Origin: an uncultured Alphaproteobacteria bacterium
GTDB lineage: Bacteria > Pseudomonadota > Alphaproteobacteria > HIMB59
Direction: 5' to 3'
NCBI GenBank assembly: GCA_902591315.1
Contig: CACJAI010000002.1
Location: 1 to 64,000, forward strand
DNA: 64,000 nucleotides
The first letter of the stretch is position 1, and the number at the start of each line of letters is the position of its first letter. Both the position numbers and the translations under genes were made by a program. Below are positions 1-9,412 of this stretch, in pieces. A model generated the notes under the pieces. That model was not told where the DNA came from. It did no database searches and worked only from the letters and a program-made list of their open reading frames with translations.

Positions 1-312
<312 letters not shown>

Positions 313-352
313 CTGTTAGAATGCTAATAACCGGCAGTTCATTACTGACTGT

Positions 353-1438
353 ATGAAGATAATAATTTTTTCTAAGACTATTTTTTTACTTATTTTTTGT
401 TTTTTAATACTTTTCAGCACCCACTTATATTCAAAAACTTTAGTAAAAACTGGAGTTTCTCTGGATAATCCCTGGGGGATGACTTGGATAGATGACTACT
501 TGTTGATTACTCAAAAATCAGGTGAAATTTTCCTTGTGAATACAAACGATTATTCACAAACAAAAATTGATCACAACATTCCTTTTGTTCAACACGGCCA
601 AGGAGGGCTTTTAGATATTGTAAGTGAAAAGAATTTTATATGGGTTACTGGCTCAATTAAGAAAAATGGCAAATACACAACTGCTGTGTATTCTGCAGAG
701 CTTAGAGAAAATAAGCTCATTAATGAAAATCTTATATATGAGGCTTTACCATATTTTGGTAATGGTAAACACTTTGGTTCTCGAATAGAAATTCTTGATG
801 ATTACCTTTATGTAAGTATTGGTGAAAGAGGAAAAGGCATGATTGCTCAGGACTTCTCAAATTCAATTGGCTCAATAATCAGAATACATAAAAATGGTGA
901 GCACCCTAAAGACAATCCTTACATATCGGGTAATGATTGGCTGCCTGAGTTATTTCAAATTGGTGTTAGGAACCCTCAAGGGATGACTTTGGACCCTCAT
1001 ACTAAATCTATTTATATATCTAATCATGGACCTAAAGGAGGAGACTTTATAGGTAAAGTTCTTAGAGGTACTAATTATGGTTGGAAGAAAATAGGATGGG
1101 GAGGAACAAATTACTCTGGAACTAAAATTGGAGATGGCAATGCTTGGGAACCTGGTTTTTTAAAACCAGAATTTACTTGGGTACCTTCAATTGCAGTTAG
1201 TGGTATCAAATTCTATCAAGGAGATGCTTTTCCAGAATGGCAAAATTCACTTTTGGTGTCCTCATTAAAATTCAGATATTTATCTGTATTGCATAGAGAA
1301 AATAATAAATTTGTTAAAGAGGAAATTATATTTCAAGATAAAATTGGGAGAGTCAGAGATATGGAAATAGATAGATTGGGATATATATATATTATAGCTG
1401 ACGAGTCTAGCTCAAATTTATTTGTTTTAAAACCATAG
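353..1438 (+). CDS. Exported PQQ-dependent aldose sugar dehydrogenase (YliI/Asd family)
   Basis: A 361-residue protein of the glucose/sorbosone dehydrogenase (GSDH) beta-propeller family. Residues 1-27 form a signal peptide, so it acts in the periplasm. Family landmarks are in order: GQGGLLDI (about 82-89), the GERGKG loop (157-162), RNPQG (206-210), HGPKGGD (225-231) and NYGW (241-244), which contribute to the PQQ/Ca site and propeller blades in soluble aldose dehydrogenases. These enzymes oxidise aldoses to lactones and pass electrons to the respiratory chain through PQQ. Its place next to galE and two sugar operons fits a role in sugar oxidation. No PQQ biosynthesis gene is visible in the window, so the cofactor must come from elsewhere. 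Confidence 0.85.
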   Translation: MKIIIFSKTIFLLIFCFLILFSTHLYSKTLVKTGVSLDNPWGMTWIDDYLLITQKSGEIFLVNTNDYSQTKIDHNIPFVQHGQGGLLDIVSEKNFIWVTGSIKKNGKYTTAVYSAELRENKLINENLIYEALPYFGNGKHFGSRIEILDDYLYVSIGERGKGMIAQDFSNSIGSIIRIHKNGEHPKDNPYISGNDWLPELFQIGVRNPQGMTLDPHTKSIYISNHGPKGGDFIGKVLRGTNYGWKKIGWGGTNYSGTKIGDGNAWEPGFLKPEFTWVPSIAVSGIKFYQGDAFPEWQNSLLVSSLKFRYLSVLHRENNKFVKEEIIFQDKIGRVRDMEIDRLGYIYIIADESSSNLFVLKP

Positions 1439-1458
1439 CTTTAATCTATCCTAATCAA

Positions 1459-1761
1459 ATGCGAAATATTTTACTTTTAATTTTCATATTTTTTTATTTT
1501 AGTTTGTATGCATATAATGAAGATGAAATAATTTGTATTGCAACTTATGAATTAGCTACAGATTTTTTTTCATCAATGAAAGATGAAAAAACCTCACAGG
1601 AGATGTTTCAAAAAAAACAAGAATTACTCGATAAATACGAGGATGGTCATTTTCCATTAGAAGATATAGAATTTATGAAAACAGAAATACACTATGCTTG
1701 GTCGAACAATTTTGATTTCCTCCCCCCTATTTTAGAAAATTGTGTCCAAAATATTAAGTAA
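1459..1761 (+). CDS. Small exported protein of unknown function
   Basis: A 100-residue protein I do not recognise. The first 18 residues are a strongly hydrophobic, aromatic-rich signal peptide ending near YA. The mature part is short, acidic and largely helical in character, with two cysteines (in IICIATYEL and near the end, ENCVQNI) that could form a disulfide in the periplasm. It lies 20 bp after the PQQ dehydrogenase on the same strand, so the two are likely co-transcribed. No Shine-Dalgarno sequence is evident. Confidence 0.6.
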   Translation: MRNILLLIFIFFYFSLYAYNEDEIICIATYELATDFFSSMKDEKTSQEMFQKKQELLDKYEDGHFPLEDIEFMKTEIHYAWSNNFDFLPPILENCVQNIK

Positions 1762-1823
1762 AATAAGTCTATAAATAGGATAATTACTATGAATTATTTC
1801 TGCTGTCTGTATAAAATTAAAAT

Positions 1824-2801
1824 ATGAAAATTCTAGTTGTGGGTGGCATCGGATACATAGGCTCACATATGTTAAAGCGTTTCAAAGAAACAAATTATGA
1901 CATTGAAATTCTTGATAATTTATCAAGTGGACAAAAAGAGAATACTCAAAATTACAAACTTCATGTTTGTGACTTATCAGATAAGGACACAGTTTATAAA
2001 ATATTGTCAGAGCAAAACTATGATCTTGTAATGCATTTTGCAGCATCTATTAATGTTGAGGAGTCCTATTACGATCCAAAAAAATATCGACAAAATAATG
2101 TTATCAACACAATTAACCTTCTTGAGTGTATGAGAGATTTAAAAATTAATAAATTTATATTTTCTTCATCTGCTGCTGTTTATGGTGAACCAGAGCATCT
2201 TCCGATTACCGAACTTCATAATTTTAATCCAGTAAATCCTTATGGTAATACAAAAGCAGAAGTTGAAAATACTTTGAAAAATTATGAGGAGTCTTGTGGT
2301 TTAAAATATGTATCACTGAGATACTTTAATGCTTGTGGCGCTCATCTCGATGGCACAATAGGTGAAATGCATGATCCAGAAACACACCTAATACCACTTG
2401 TGCTTCAAGTTGCTTCCGGTAGAAAAAAACATATTAGTATTTTTGGTGATGATTATCCCACCCCTGATGGCACTTGTGTGAGAGATTATGTTCATGTAAT
2501 GGACATAGTAGAGGCTCATATATTAGCTATGGAAAATTTAACGAATACAAACAAGTCTCAAGTTTTTAATATTGGCAACAATAAGGGTTTTAGTGTTAAT
2601 CAAATTATTCAGATGGCCAAAGAAATTACTAAAGTCGATATTCCCTTCAAAATTAAAGGAAGGCGAAAAGGAGACCCAGCAGAGTTAATTGCTGACAATA
2701 AAAAAATAATGAATTTATTAAACTGGACCCCAAAATACTCTGACTTAGAGACTATCGTCAAATCAGCATGGAATTGGGAAAAAACGTTAAAAATAAAGTA
2801 A
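1824..2801 (+). CDS. galE: UDP-glucose 4-epimerase GalE
   Basis: A 325-residue extended short-chain dehydrogenase. The NAD-binding GxxGxxG is GGIGYIGSH (7-15), the serine-rich catalytic strand is SSSAAVYG (about 114-121) and the catalytic pair is Y140/K144 in PYGNTK. LRYFNACGA and the VRDYVHVMD segment are typical of GalE. The enzyme interconverts UDP-galactose and UDP-glucose, the last Leloir step, and completes the pathway begun by galK and galT about 5 kb downstream on the same strand. A gap of 90 bp with a small inverted repeat separates it from the transport operon, so it may be transcribed separately. Confidence 0.93.
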   Translation: MKILVVGGIGYIGSHMLKRFKETNYDIEILDNLSSGQKENTQNYKLHVCDLSDKDTVYKILSEQNYDLVMHFAASINVEESYYDPKKYRQNNVINTINLLECMRDLKINKFIFSSSAAVYGEPEHLPITELHNFNPVNPYGNTKAEVENTLKNYEESCGLKYVSLRYFNACGAHLDGTIGEMHDPETHLIPLVLQVASGRKKHISIFGDDYPTPDGTCVRDYVHVMDIVEAHILAMENLTNTNKSQVFNIGNNKGFSVNQIIQMAKEITKVDIPFKIKGRRKGDPAELIADNKKIMNLLNWTPKYSDLETIVKSAWNWEKTLKIK

Positions 2802-2863
2802 ATTAGCTATTTTACTGTATCAATATAATTATTTTAATATAATAAGACTGCTTAATTAAATAC

Positions 2864-2887
2864 AATCTAATTTAGATTTGTAGGAGG
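2864..2887 (+). promoter_or_regulatory. Inverted repeat plus strong ribosome binding site before the sugar-binding protein
   Basis: AATCTA (2864-2869) and TAGATT (2873-2878) form a 6-bp inverted repeat with a 3-nt spacer, directly before the Shine-Dalgarno TAGGAGG (2881-2887), 5 nt from the ATG at 2893. It could be a repressor site or a small 5' hairpin. The Shine-Dalgarno match is among the best in the window and fits the high expression usual for binding proteins. The operator role is inference. Confidence 0.4.
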
Positions 2888-2892
2888 ATAAA

Positions 2893-4134
2893 ATGAAAAA
2901 AATCATAGCTACTTTAACAGCTATTCTAAGTATGGGATTTTCTTCTTCATTCGCAGGGACATTAGTCATTAATACTGATTTAACTGATCCAGCTCCAAAA
3001 GCAGCGTTTGAATGGGCTTTTAATAAATTCCAAGAAGAAAACCCTGACGTCACAATTGAAGTTAATAACTTCGATCATGAAGGATATAAACAAGCAATTA
3101 GAAATTTTTTAACCACAAGTCCCCCTGATGTTTTCAATTGGTATGCAGGAAACAGAATGCTTCCATTTGTAAGAGCAGGGCTTGTTGAGGATGTATCAGA
3201 TATCTGGTCAGACACCGGATGGGTTGATGGAAATTTAACAGAGGGTATGTCTCACGCTAAGAAACCAATGACTATTGGTGGCAAACAGTGGGGTATTCCA
3301 TACACCTATTACCAGTGGGGTGTTTATTACAGAAAAGATATTTTTGAGGCCAACGGAATTTCAGTACCAACAACTTGGGATGAATTTGTTGCTGCCTGTG
3401 CAACATTGAAAGCCGCAGGTGTTACACCAATTACGATTGGATCAAAGTATCTTTGGACAACAGCAGGTGTCTTTGACTATTTAAACTTAAGAACAAATGG
3501 TTATGAGTTCCACATGGCTTTGACAAAAGGTGAAATACCTTACACTGACCCTAGAGTGCATGCTGTATTTGACAAGTGGGATGAGTTAGTTAAACCAGGA
3601 TATTTTCTCGAAAATCATGCCTCACTTGCTTGGCAAGAAGCAATTCCTCCAATGATTAATGGAGAGGCAGCGATGTATGTTATGGGTAACTTCTCAGTTG
3701 CATTATTCAAAGAGGGTGGTTTAACAAATGACAACCTCGGCTTTTTCCAATTTCCAGAAATAACACCTGGTATTCCTATGGCTGAAGAGGCACCAACGGA
3801 TACGATGCACATTGCATCTGGGGCCAAAAATAAGACAGATGCAAAAAGATTCTTGATCTTTTTAAGCAGAGCAGATGTTCAAGAGGAGATGAATAAGACT
3901 CTAGGACAGCTTCCAGTTAATAGCGGCTCTAAAGTTGATCCAGATCCATTTTTAGAAGCAGGTTTGAATATGTTAAATAACGCATATGCAATGGCGCAAT
4001 TCTACGACAGGGATGCCCCAGCAGAAATGGCCTCTGAAGGAATGAAGGGTTTTCAAGAATATATGGTTAATCCTGATAGAAGAGATAAAATTCTTGAGCG
4101 TTTAGAAAAAGTACGCCAAAGAGTTTATAAATAA
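2893..4134 (+). CDS. ABC transporter sugar-binding protein (family 1), probable galactoside binder
   Basis: A 413-residue periplasmic binding protein of the MalE/UgpB class. Residues 1-21 are a signal peptide ending SSSFA. The mature protein begins LVINTDLTDP and has the family's FQEENPDVTIEV region and a hinge region with WGIPYTYYQWGVYYRKDIF. It captures a sugar or oligosaccharide and delivers it to the two permeases that follow. The downstream CHS-type GH4 enzyme, galT and galK suggest an alpha-galactoside ligand such as melibiose, raffinose or a galactosylglycerol; the ligand is inferred from context only. A hairpin separates it from the permease gene. Confidence 0.88.
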   Translation: MKKIIATLTAILSMGFSSSFAGTLVINTDLTDPAPKAAFEWAFNKFQEENPDVTIEVNNFDHEGYKQAIRNFLTTSPPDVFNWYAGNRMLPFVRAGLVEDVSDIWSDTGWVDGNLTEGMSHAKKPMTIGGKQWGIPYTYYQWGVYYRKDIFEANGISVPTTWDEFVAACATLKAAGVTPITIGSKYLWTTAGVFDYLNLRTNGYEFHMALTKGEIPYTDPRVHAVFDKWDELVKPGYFLENHASLAWQEAIPPMINGEAAMYVMGNFSVALFKEGGLTNDNLGFFQFPEITPGIPMAEEAPTDTMHIASGAKNKTDAKRFLIFLSRADVQEEMNKTLGQLPVNSGSKVDPDPFLEAGLNMLNNAYAMAQFYDRDAPAEMASEGMKGFQEYMVNPDRRDKILERLEKVRQRVYK

Positions 4135-4146
4135 TCAATTTCAATT

Positions 4147-4167
4147 GGGGTGGTTTTCAACCACCCC
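4147..4167 (+). terminator. Hairpin between binding-protein and permease genes (mRNA-stabilising or leaky terminator)
   Basis: GGGGTGGTT (4147-4155) and AACCACCCC (4159-4167) form a perfect 9-bp, GC-rich stem with a 3-nt loop in an otherwise AT-rich context, 13 nt after the binding-protein stop codon. It is followed by ATTTCTT, a weak T-rich stretch. In known maltose-type operons a stem-loop here protects the upstream binding-protein mRNA or partly terminates transcription, so that more binding protein than permease is made. A similar hairpin occupies the equivalent place in the second sugar operon (22856-22887). Confidence 0.75.
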
Positions 4168-4177
4168 ATTTCTTAAC

Positions 4178-5095
4178 GTGCCTAATTCAACACAAGTTAC
4201 ATATAGAAAGTCATCATGGTGGAAACTTAATCAACAAAGGTTAACACCATGGATTTTTTTGTTTCCAGGTTTATTACTATTTTTAGTCTATGTAATCTGG
4301 CCGATTTTTAATTCTTTATACATTTCTTTATTACAATGGGACGGGCTATCTCCAGCAATTTACGTTGGATTATCAAATTATATAGAATTATTGGATGACG
4401 AGTATTTTTATATTTCGTTAATGAATAATCTTAAATGGTTAATCTTATTTATGTTAGCTGTCCCAATAGGACTAGGCTTAGCAATATTTTTAAATCAAAC
4501 TATTTTTGGTATAAGACTCATCAAATCTCTTTTCTTTTTCCCTTTTGTAATTTCCCAAGTTGTTATAGGAATTATATTTTCATGGTTTTACAATCCAAGA
4601 GGTGTTATTGGGCCTTTTTTAGATAAATTAGGTCTCAGTAATTATGCCATATTAGCAGATGAGAATTTTGCTACCTATGGAATTATCTTTGCAGGAATTT
4701 ACCCACAAATTGCATACTGTATGATCTTGTATTTAACGGGCTTAAACAATCTTAATACAGATCAAATTGAGGCAGGTAGAATGGATGGTGCAAAAGGTTT
4801 CTCTTTATTTAAAAATATTATCTTACCTCAATTGAAGCCAGCCACTTTTCTAGCAATTGTTGTAACTGTGATCGGATCCCTGAGAAGTTTTGACATGGTT
4901 GCTATAATGACACAAGGTGGCCCATATGGTTCAACTAATGTTTTAGCATATTATATGTTTGAGACCGCTTTAAGCGAATATGGATATAGAATGGGTTATG
5001 GTTCAGCTATTGCAGCAGTTTTATTCACCATAATGATGTTCTATATATTATTTTTTATTTATCGGATGTATCAAAGTGAGAAAAAAGGACTTTAA
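4178..5095 (+). CDS. ABC sugar transporter permease, MalF/UgpA type
   Basis: An integral membrane protein with about six transmembrane segments. The conserved cytoplasmic EAA loop is EAGRMDGAKGFSLFKNIILP, which docks on the ATPase. I place the start at the GTG at 4178 (305 residues), because the longer in-frame TTG at 4145 would make the GC-rich hairpin part of the coding region; the resulting N-terminus MPNSTQVTYRKSSWWK leads directly to the first membrane helix. It pairs with the next gene to form the channel. The operon encodes no ATPase, so the complex probably uses one of the two encoded on the other strand at 15.9-19.4 kb. Confidence 0.88.
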   Translation: MPNSTQVTYRKSSWWKLNQQRLTPWIFLFPGLLLFLVYVIWPIFNSLYISLLQWDGLSPAIYVGLSNYIELLDDEYFYISLMNNLKWLILFMLAVPIGLGLAIFLNQTIFGIRLIKSLFFFPFVISQVVIGIIFSWFYNPRGVIGPFLDKLGLSNYAILADENFATYGIIFAGIYPQIAYCMILYLTGLNNLNTDQIEAGRMDGAKGFSLFKNIILPQLKPATFLAIVVTVIGSLRSFDMVAIMTQGGPYGSTNVLAYYMFETALSEYGYRMGYGSAIAAVLFTIMMFYILFFIYRMYQSEKKGL

Positions 5096-5947
5096 ATGTT
5101 TCCCATACCAATTCAAAAAAGACCTTTAATTAACAGGATTTCATACAAAATACTTGTACCTGTATCTTTGTTCATTTGGTTGATCCCTCTAATAGGGATT
5201 ATGCTTACTTCAATTAGAGGTCTAGGAGATATCACCGCAGGAAATTATTGGGGCATACCTAGCGAATTTTTATTATTTAGTAATATTAAAGATGTATTTC
5301 AAAATACCCCAATGTTGTCTTACATAATTAATAGTTTTAAAATAACCATCCCTACTGTAATAGGTGCTGTTGCTATAAGCTGTATGACAGGTTTTGCTTT
5401 AGCATCATACAAGTTTAAAGCAAATCTTTTTATCTTTTTCACGTTTATCGCTGGAAATTTTGTTCCCTTTCAAATTTTAATGATACCTGTTCGAGACCTG
5501 ACTTTCCAAATGGGTTTGTATGATACAGTTACAGGTTTAGTTCTATTTCATGTTGCCTTTCAAACTGGCTTTTGTACTTTATTTATGAGAAATTTTATCA
5601 AAGCTTTACCAAATGAGTTATTTGAGGCTGCAAGGATTGATGGTACTTCGGAGTTTAATATATTCTTAAAGATAGTAGTTCCCCTGACAAGACCGGCTAT
5701 CGCTGCATTGTCTGTGTTAATATTTACATTTATTTGGAATGATTTTTTTTGGGCAACTGTTTTAATTCAAGGACAACACGCAATGCCAATTACTGCAGGT
5801 TTGAAATCTCTAAATGGTCAATGGGTTACTGTCTATCATCTTTTATCTGCTGGATCAATAATCGCAGCAGTTCCTCCTGTGATAATGTTTTTTCTAATGC
5901 AAAAACATTTTATTGCTGGTCTTACACTAGGCGCTAGTAAGGGATAG
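5096..5947 (+). CDS. ABC sugar transporter permease, MalG/UgpE type
   Basis: A 283-residue inner-membrane permease with six predicted transmembrane segments and the EAA loop EAARIDGTSEFNIFLKIVVP. The C-terminus, FIAGLTLGASKG, is the classic ending of MalG-type subunits. Its start codon follows the stop of the preceding permease without a gap, which indicates translational coupling. It forms the heterodimeric channel of the galactoside importer. Confidence 0.9.
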   Translation: MFPIPIQKRPLINRISYKILVPVSLFIWLIPLIGIMLTSIRGLGDITAGNYWGIPSEFLLFSNIKDVFQNTPMLSYIINSFKITIPTVIGAVAISCMTGFALASYKFKANLFIFFTFIAGNFVPFQILMIPVRDLTFQMGLYDTVTGLVLFHVAFQTGFCTLFMRNFIKALPNELFEAARIDGTSEFNIFLKIVVPLTRPAIAALSVLIFTFIWNDFFWATVLIQGQHAMPITAGLKSLNGQWVTVYHLLSAGSIIAAVPPVIMFFLMQKHFIAGLTLGASKG

Positions 5948-5949
5948 AA

Positions 5950-7278
5950 TTGGCTAAAATCACTTTTATAGGTGCGGGCAGTACTGTCTTCATGAAAAGT
6001 ATTTTGGCAGATATTTTACTTGAGCCGGAATTAAATTCGTTTGATATTGCCTTACATGATATAGACCCAAAAAGATTAAAAACATCACAAATAGTAGCTG
6101 ATAATATATGTAAGTCGCTAAAAGCTCCGGCATCAATAAAAACTTCGTTAGATAGAAAAGAGGCTCTTAAAGGCGCTGATTTTGTTATAGTTATGATACA
6201 GGTTGGAGGTTATGAACCCTCAACTGTTATTGATTTTGAAATACCAGCCAAGTATGGACTTCAACAAACAATTGCAGACACGATAGGTATTGGAGGCATT
6301 ATGCGCGGGTTGAGAACAGTTCCTGTTTTAGTTGAAATAGCCAAAGATATTATAGAACAATGCCCTAAAGCATGGATGCTTCAATATGTAAATCCTATGG
6401 CAATCAATTGTCTAGCTCTCTCAGACTTTGTTCCTGAGCTTCAATATGTAGGACTTTGTCATTCTGTCCAAGGTACAGCTGCTGATTTAGCAAGAGACAT
6501 AAATGAAGATTTAAGCAAAATTCAATATGAGTGCTCTGGAATAAATCATATGTCATTTTTTACAAAGTTTGAAAAAAAATTGGGTAATGGTTTAACGGAA
6601 GATCTTTACCCTAAAATTTTTAAGGCAGGAGAGGAAGGGAATTTTGGCACCAATTGGGATGGTTGTTCAAATCACGTAAGATATGAAGTATTGAAAAGGC
6701 TTGGTTATTTTGTTACGGAGTCATCGGAACATTTCGCAGAATATACGCCTTGGTTTATTAAAAATCACCAAAAAGAATTAATTTCAAAATTTGATATTCC
6801 AGTTAATGAATACATTCGTCGCTGTAAAAAACAAATTCAAGAATGGGAAATTCAAGAAAAAGAGTTAATTAGTAAACCTCAAAAAGAATATAATAAATCT
6901 GTCGAGTATGCTTCGAGAATAATTTTATCAATGGTAACTGGAAATCAAGACACTGTTTATGGTAATGTTCTTAATAAAAATTTCATACCCAATTTACCTA
7001 ACAATTGCTGCGTGGAGGTTCCTTGTACTGTTCAAAAAAATGACCTCACTCCAAAATCAGTACCACCATTACCTATGCACTTAGCAAATCTAATTCAGAC
7101 CAATATTAATGTTCAACAACTAACAGTTGAGGCTCTTAAAACTCTTAAGAAAGAGAGTATTTATCATGCTGCCATGCTAGACCCACACACCGCTGGTGAA
7201 CTTAATTTAGATCAAATTTGGAAAATGGTTGATGAGCTACTTGACGCTCATGGTTCAATGTTACCTGTTTTCAAATGA
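5950..7278 (+). CDS. GH4 family glycosidase, probable alpha-galactosidase (MelA-like)
   Basis: A 442-residue family 4 glycoside hydrolase. These enzymes use NAD+ and a divalent metal (Mn2+) in a redox-assisted elimination mechanism. Visible motifs: the NAD loop GAGS (8-11), VNPM (147-150), the metal Cys/His motif CHSV (170-173) and GINH (197-200). In published GH4 comparisons CHS marks alpha-galactosidases (MelA), as opposed to CHE for alpha-glucosidases. The start is a TTG 2 nt after the permease stop; no better start exists. It presumably hydrolyses the imported galactoside in the cytoplasm and hands galactose to galK. It differs in the CHx motif from the second GH4 gene at 19.4-20.7 kb. 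Confidence 0.85.
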   Translation: MAKITFIGAGSTVFMKSILADILLEPELNSFDIALHDIDPKRLKTSQIVADNICKSLKAPASIKTSLDRKEALKGADFVIVMIQVGGYEPSTVIDFEIPAKYGLQQTIADTIGIGGIMRGLRTVPVLVEIAKDIIEQCPKAWMLQYVNPMAINCLALSDFVPELQYVGLCHSVQGTAADLARDINEDLSKIQYECSGINHMSFFTKFEKKLGNGLTEDLYPKIFKAGEEGNFGTNWDGCSNHVRYEVLKRLGYFVTESSEHFAEYTPWFIKNHQKELISKFDIPVNEYIRRCKKQIQEWEIQEKELISKPQKEYNKSVEYASRIILSMVTGNQDTVYGNVLNKNFIPNLPNNCCVEVPCTVQKNDLTPKSVPPLPMHLANLIQTNINVQQLTVEALKTLKKESIYHAAMLDPHTAGELNLDQIWKMVDELLDAHGSMLPVFK

Positions 7279-8333
7279 TGGCTAATCTATCGATAAAAAG
7301 AATTGATAGGGGCGATGGAAAAGAACTTATTTTATTTAGTCAAAACCCCATAAACTACAAAGTTTTTGAAGGCTTACCTCCAATCTCTGATAACAAGACT
7401 CATCTTAGGTACCACCCAACTCGCTCTGAATGGGTAGGATACTCAACATCAAGACAAAACAGAACCTTTTTACCTAAGGCCCTTGAATGTCCCTTATGTC
7501 TAATGAAAAATGACGATGCACCGAGTGACATTCCTGTTGACCAATATGAAGTTGCCATCTTTACAAATCGTTTTAGCTCATTCAAATTAGTCGAGGCTGA
7601 TATACCTCATTTAGAAGTAGAAACTAATCAGGCAGTAGGGACTTGTGATGTAATTTCTTATAGTTCGAAACATAATGATGAGTTTTCTAAGTTACCTATT
7701 GAGAGAATTGAACTAATTATTCAAGCACTATCTAACCGCACTGAAGAATTATATAATAATCCAAAAATTGAATTTGTTTTACCATTTGAAAACAAAGGAA
7801 AAGAAATTGGGGTTACTTTAGATCATCCTCATGGACAAATATATAGTTTTGGACATATTCCAGAATTGATTAAAAGGCAAGCTATAGTACAAAAATCAAA
7901 TCCTCTCGAAAAATATTTATCGAACATTCCTAAAGAATTAATTTTAAAAAAGAATTCTTCAGCTATATCCTTTGTGCCCCGTTGGGCTAGATACCCCTTT
8001 GAAATTTGGATAGTACCTTACCGAAGGACATCTAATATTTTTGAACTTTCACAAAATGAGCAAAAAGATCTTGCTGAACTTATGCTTGATGCCTCTAAAA
8101 GTTTAGACAAAGTATTTGATGATCCTATGCCGTATACTCTTGCATGGCAGCTATCTCCTAAAGGTTATGAGAATTCTTACCATTTTCATGTCTGCTTTCA
8201 ACCTATACGTAGATCAAAAACAAAATTAAAATATTTAGCAGGTGTTGAGCAAATTACAGGTTTTTTTTTAGTAGATCTTCCTCCAGAACGCTCAGCTCGA
8301 ATCTTGAGAGGTGAGGAACTTCCTGATGAATAG
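7275..8333 (+). CDS. galT: Galactose-1-phosphate uridylyltransferase GalT
   Basis: A 352-residue HIT-superfamily enzyme. The active-site His-Pro-His motif is HPHGQ (184-188), its histidine being the residue uridylylated. CPLC (72-75) supplies the zinc-site cysteines, and HFHVCFQP near residue 297 is the second metal/fold signature. It exchanges UMP between UDP-glucose and galactose-1-phosphate. Its ATG overlaps the stop of the GH4 gene (ATGA), with a second ATG immediately after it, and its 3' end overlaps galK, so the three are translationally coupled. Confidence 0.93.
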   Translation: MMANLSIKRIDRGDGKELILFSQNPINYKVFEGLPPISDNKTHLRYHPTRSEWVGYSTSRQNRTFLPKALECPLCLMKNDDAPSDIPVDQYEVAIFTNRFSSFKLVEADIPHLEVETNQAVGTCDVISYSSKHNDEFSKLPIERIELIIQALSNRTEELYNNPKIEFVLPFENKGKEIGVTLDHPHGQIYSFGHIPELIKRQAIVQKSNPLEKYLSNIPKELILKKNSSAISFVPRWARYPFEIWIVPYRRTSNIFELSQNEQKDLAELMLDASKSLDKVFDDPMPYTLAWQLSPKGYENSYHFHVCFQPIRRSKTKLKYLAGVEQITGFFLVDLPPERSARILRGEELPDE

Positions 8334-9411
8334 TCAGTCTTTATTTAAGCAGCACTTCCACTATTCTGCAGTATCATCATCAGAGGCACATGGAAGAGTA
8401 AATTTAATTGGTGAACACACCGATTATAATAAAGGTTTTGTACTTCCAACATTAATCGAACAGAAAATTGAAGTAAGTCTTAGTCCTCGATTAGACTCTA
8501 AAATAGTAGGTATTTCTGAAGAATTTGGTGAAAAGACGGTATTATCTGACTCAAATACTGATGGTACTTGGATAGATTTTGTTAGAGGAGCTTTATATTA
8601 TATGGCAAAGGAAGGGCAACTAATTAAAGGTTTAGATATTGCGGTTGCCTCTAGTATTCCAACAGGGTCTGGATTATCCTCTTCAGCGGCATTTGAAATA
8701 GCAATGTTGAGGGCCTTGTGCCAAATGGTTGGACATGAACTATCATCAACTAAAATAGCAAAAATAGGACAGCTGATAGAACATCATTTTATAGGAACCT
8801 TTTGTGGAATAATGGATCAAATGTCATCATCAAAATCTAAATTTGGACAAGTATTATTCTTGGATTGTGAAAATTTGAATACAGAAATAGTACCTATCTT
8901 TAAAGATTATACTTTCATAATTATTCATTCTGGAAGCACGCGAAAACTTTCAGAAGGGTTATATAATGAAAGAAAAAGAGAGACAGAAATAGCTACTAAA
9001 TTTCTTAATGTTTCGTCATTACGCTATGCAGAAATTTCTGATTTAAATATTATTAAAGATCCTAAAATTTTAAGAAGAGCTAGACATGTCATTACAGAAA
9101 ACGATCGAGTAATAAAGGCTGTACAATTTTTAAAAAATAATAATGCGCAAGCATTTGGAAATTTAATGAACGAAAGTCATATTTCCATGGACAAAGATTA
9201 TGAAATATCTAGTCCTGAATTAAATCATATTGTTAAAACTGCTCAGTCATACGGTGCTTTAGGCGCAAGACTCACCGGAGCTGGATTTGGAGGTTGCACT
9301 GTGGTTTTGTCGTCAAATACTCGAAGAGATGATATTATCAAAAAAATATTAGAACATTGTCCTAAATCATATTTTGTTACCAATATAGGACAAAATATTA
9401 CACCTAACTAA
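8326..9411 (+). CDS. galK: Galactokinase GalK
   Basis: A 361-residue GHMP kinase. Motif 1 is GRVNLIGEHTDYN (from residue 23), motif 2, the ATP-binding glycine/serine loop, is PTGSGLSSSAA (from 112), and motif 3 is GARLTGAGFGG near residue 317. It phosphorylates galactose at C1. I chose the ATG at 8326 because a good Shine-Dalgarno (GAGGTGAGGA, 8308-8317) stands at the right distance; a GTG at 8311 inside that sequence would add five residues. The start overlaps the galT stop by 8 nt. The gene order GH4-galT-galK is a complete alpha-galactoside utilisation set with galE upstream. Confidence 0.94.
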   Translation: MNSQSLFKQHFHYSAVSSSEAHGRVNLIGEHTDYNKGFVLPTLIEQKIEVSLSPRLDSKIVGISEEFGEKTVLSDSNTDGTWIDFVRGALYYMAKEGQLIKGLDIAVASSIPTGSGLSSSAAFEIAMLRALCQMVGHELSSTKIAKIGQLIEHHFIGTFCGIMDQMSSSKSKFGQVLFLDCENLNTEIVPIFKDYTFIIIHSGSTRKLSEGLYNERKRETEIATKFLNVSSLRYAEISDLNIIKDPKILRRARHVITENDRVIKAVQFLKNNNAQAFGNLMNESHISMDKDYEISSPELNHIVKTAQSYGALGARLTGAGFGGCTVVLSSNTRRDDIIKKILEHCPKSYFVTNIGQNITPN

Positions 9412-9412
9412 A

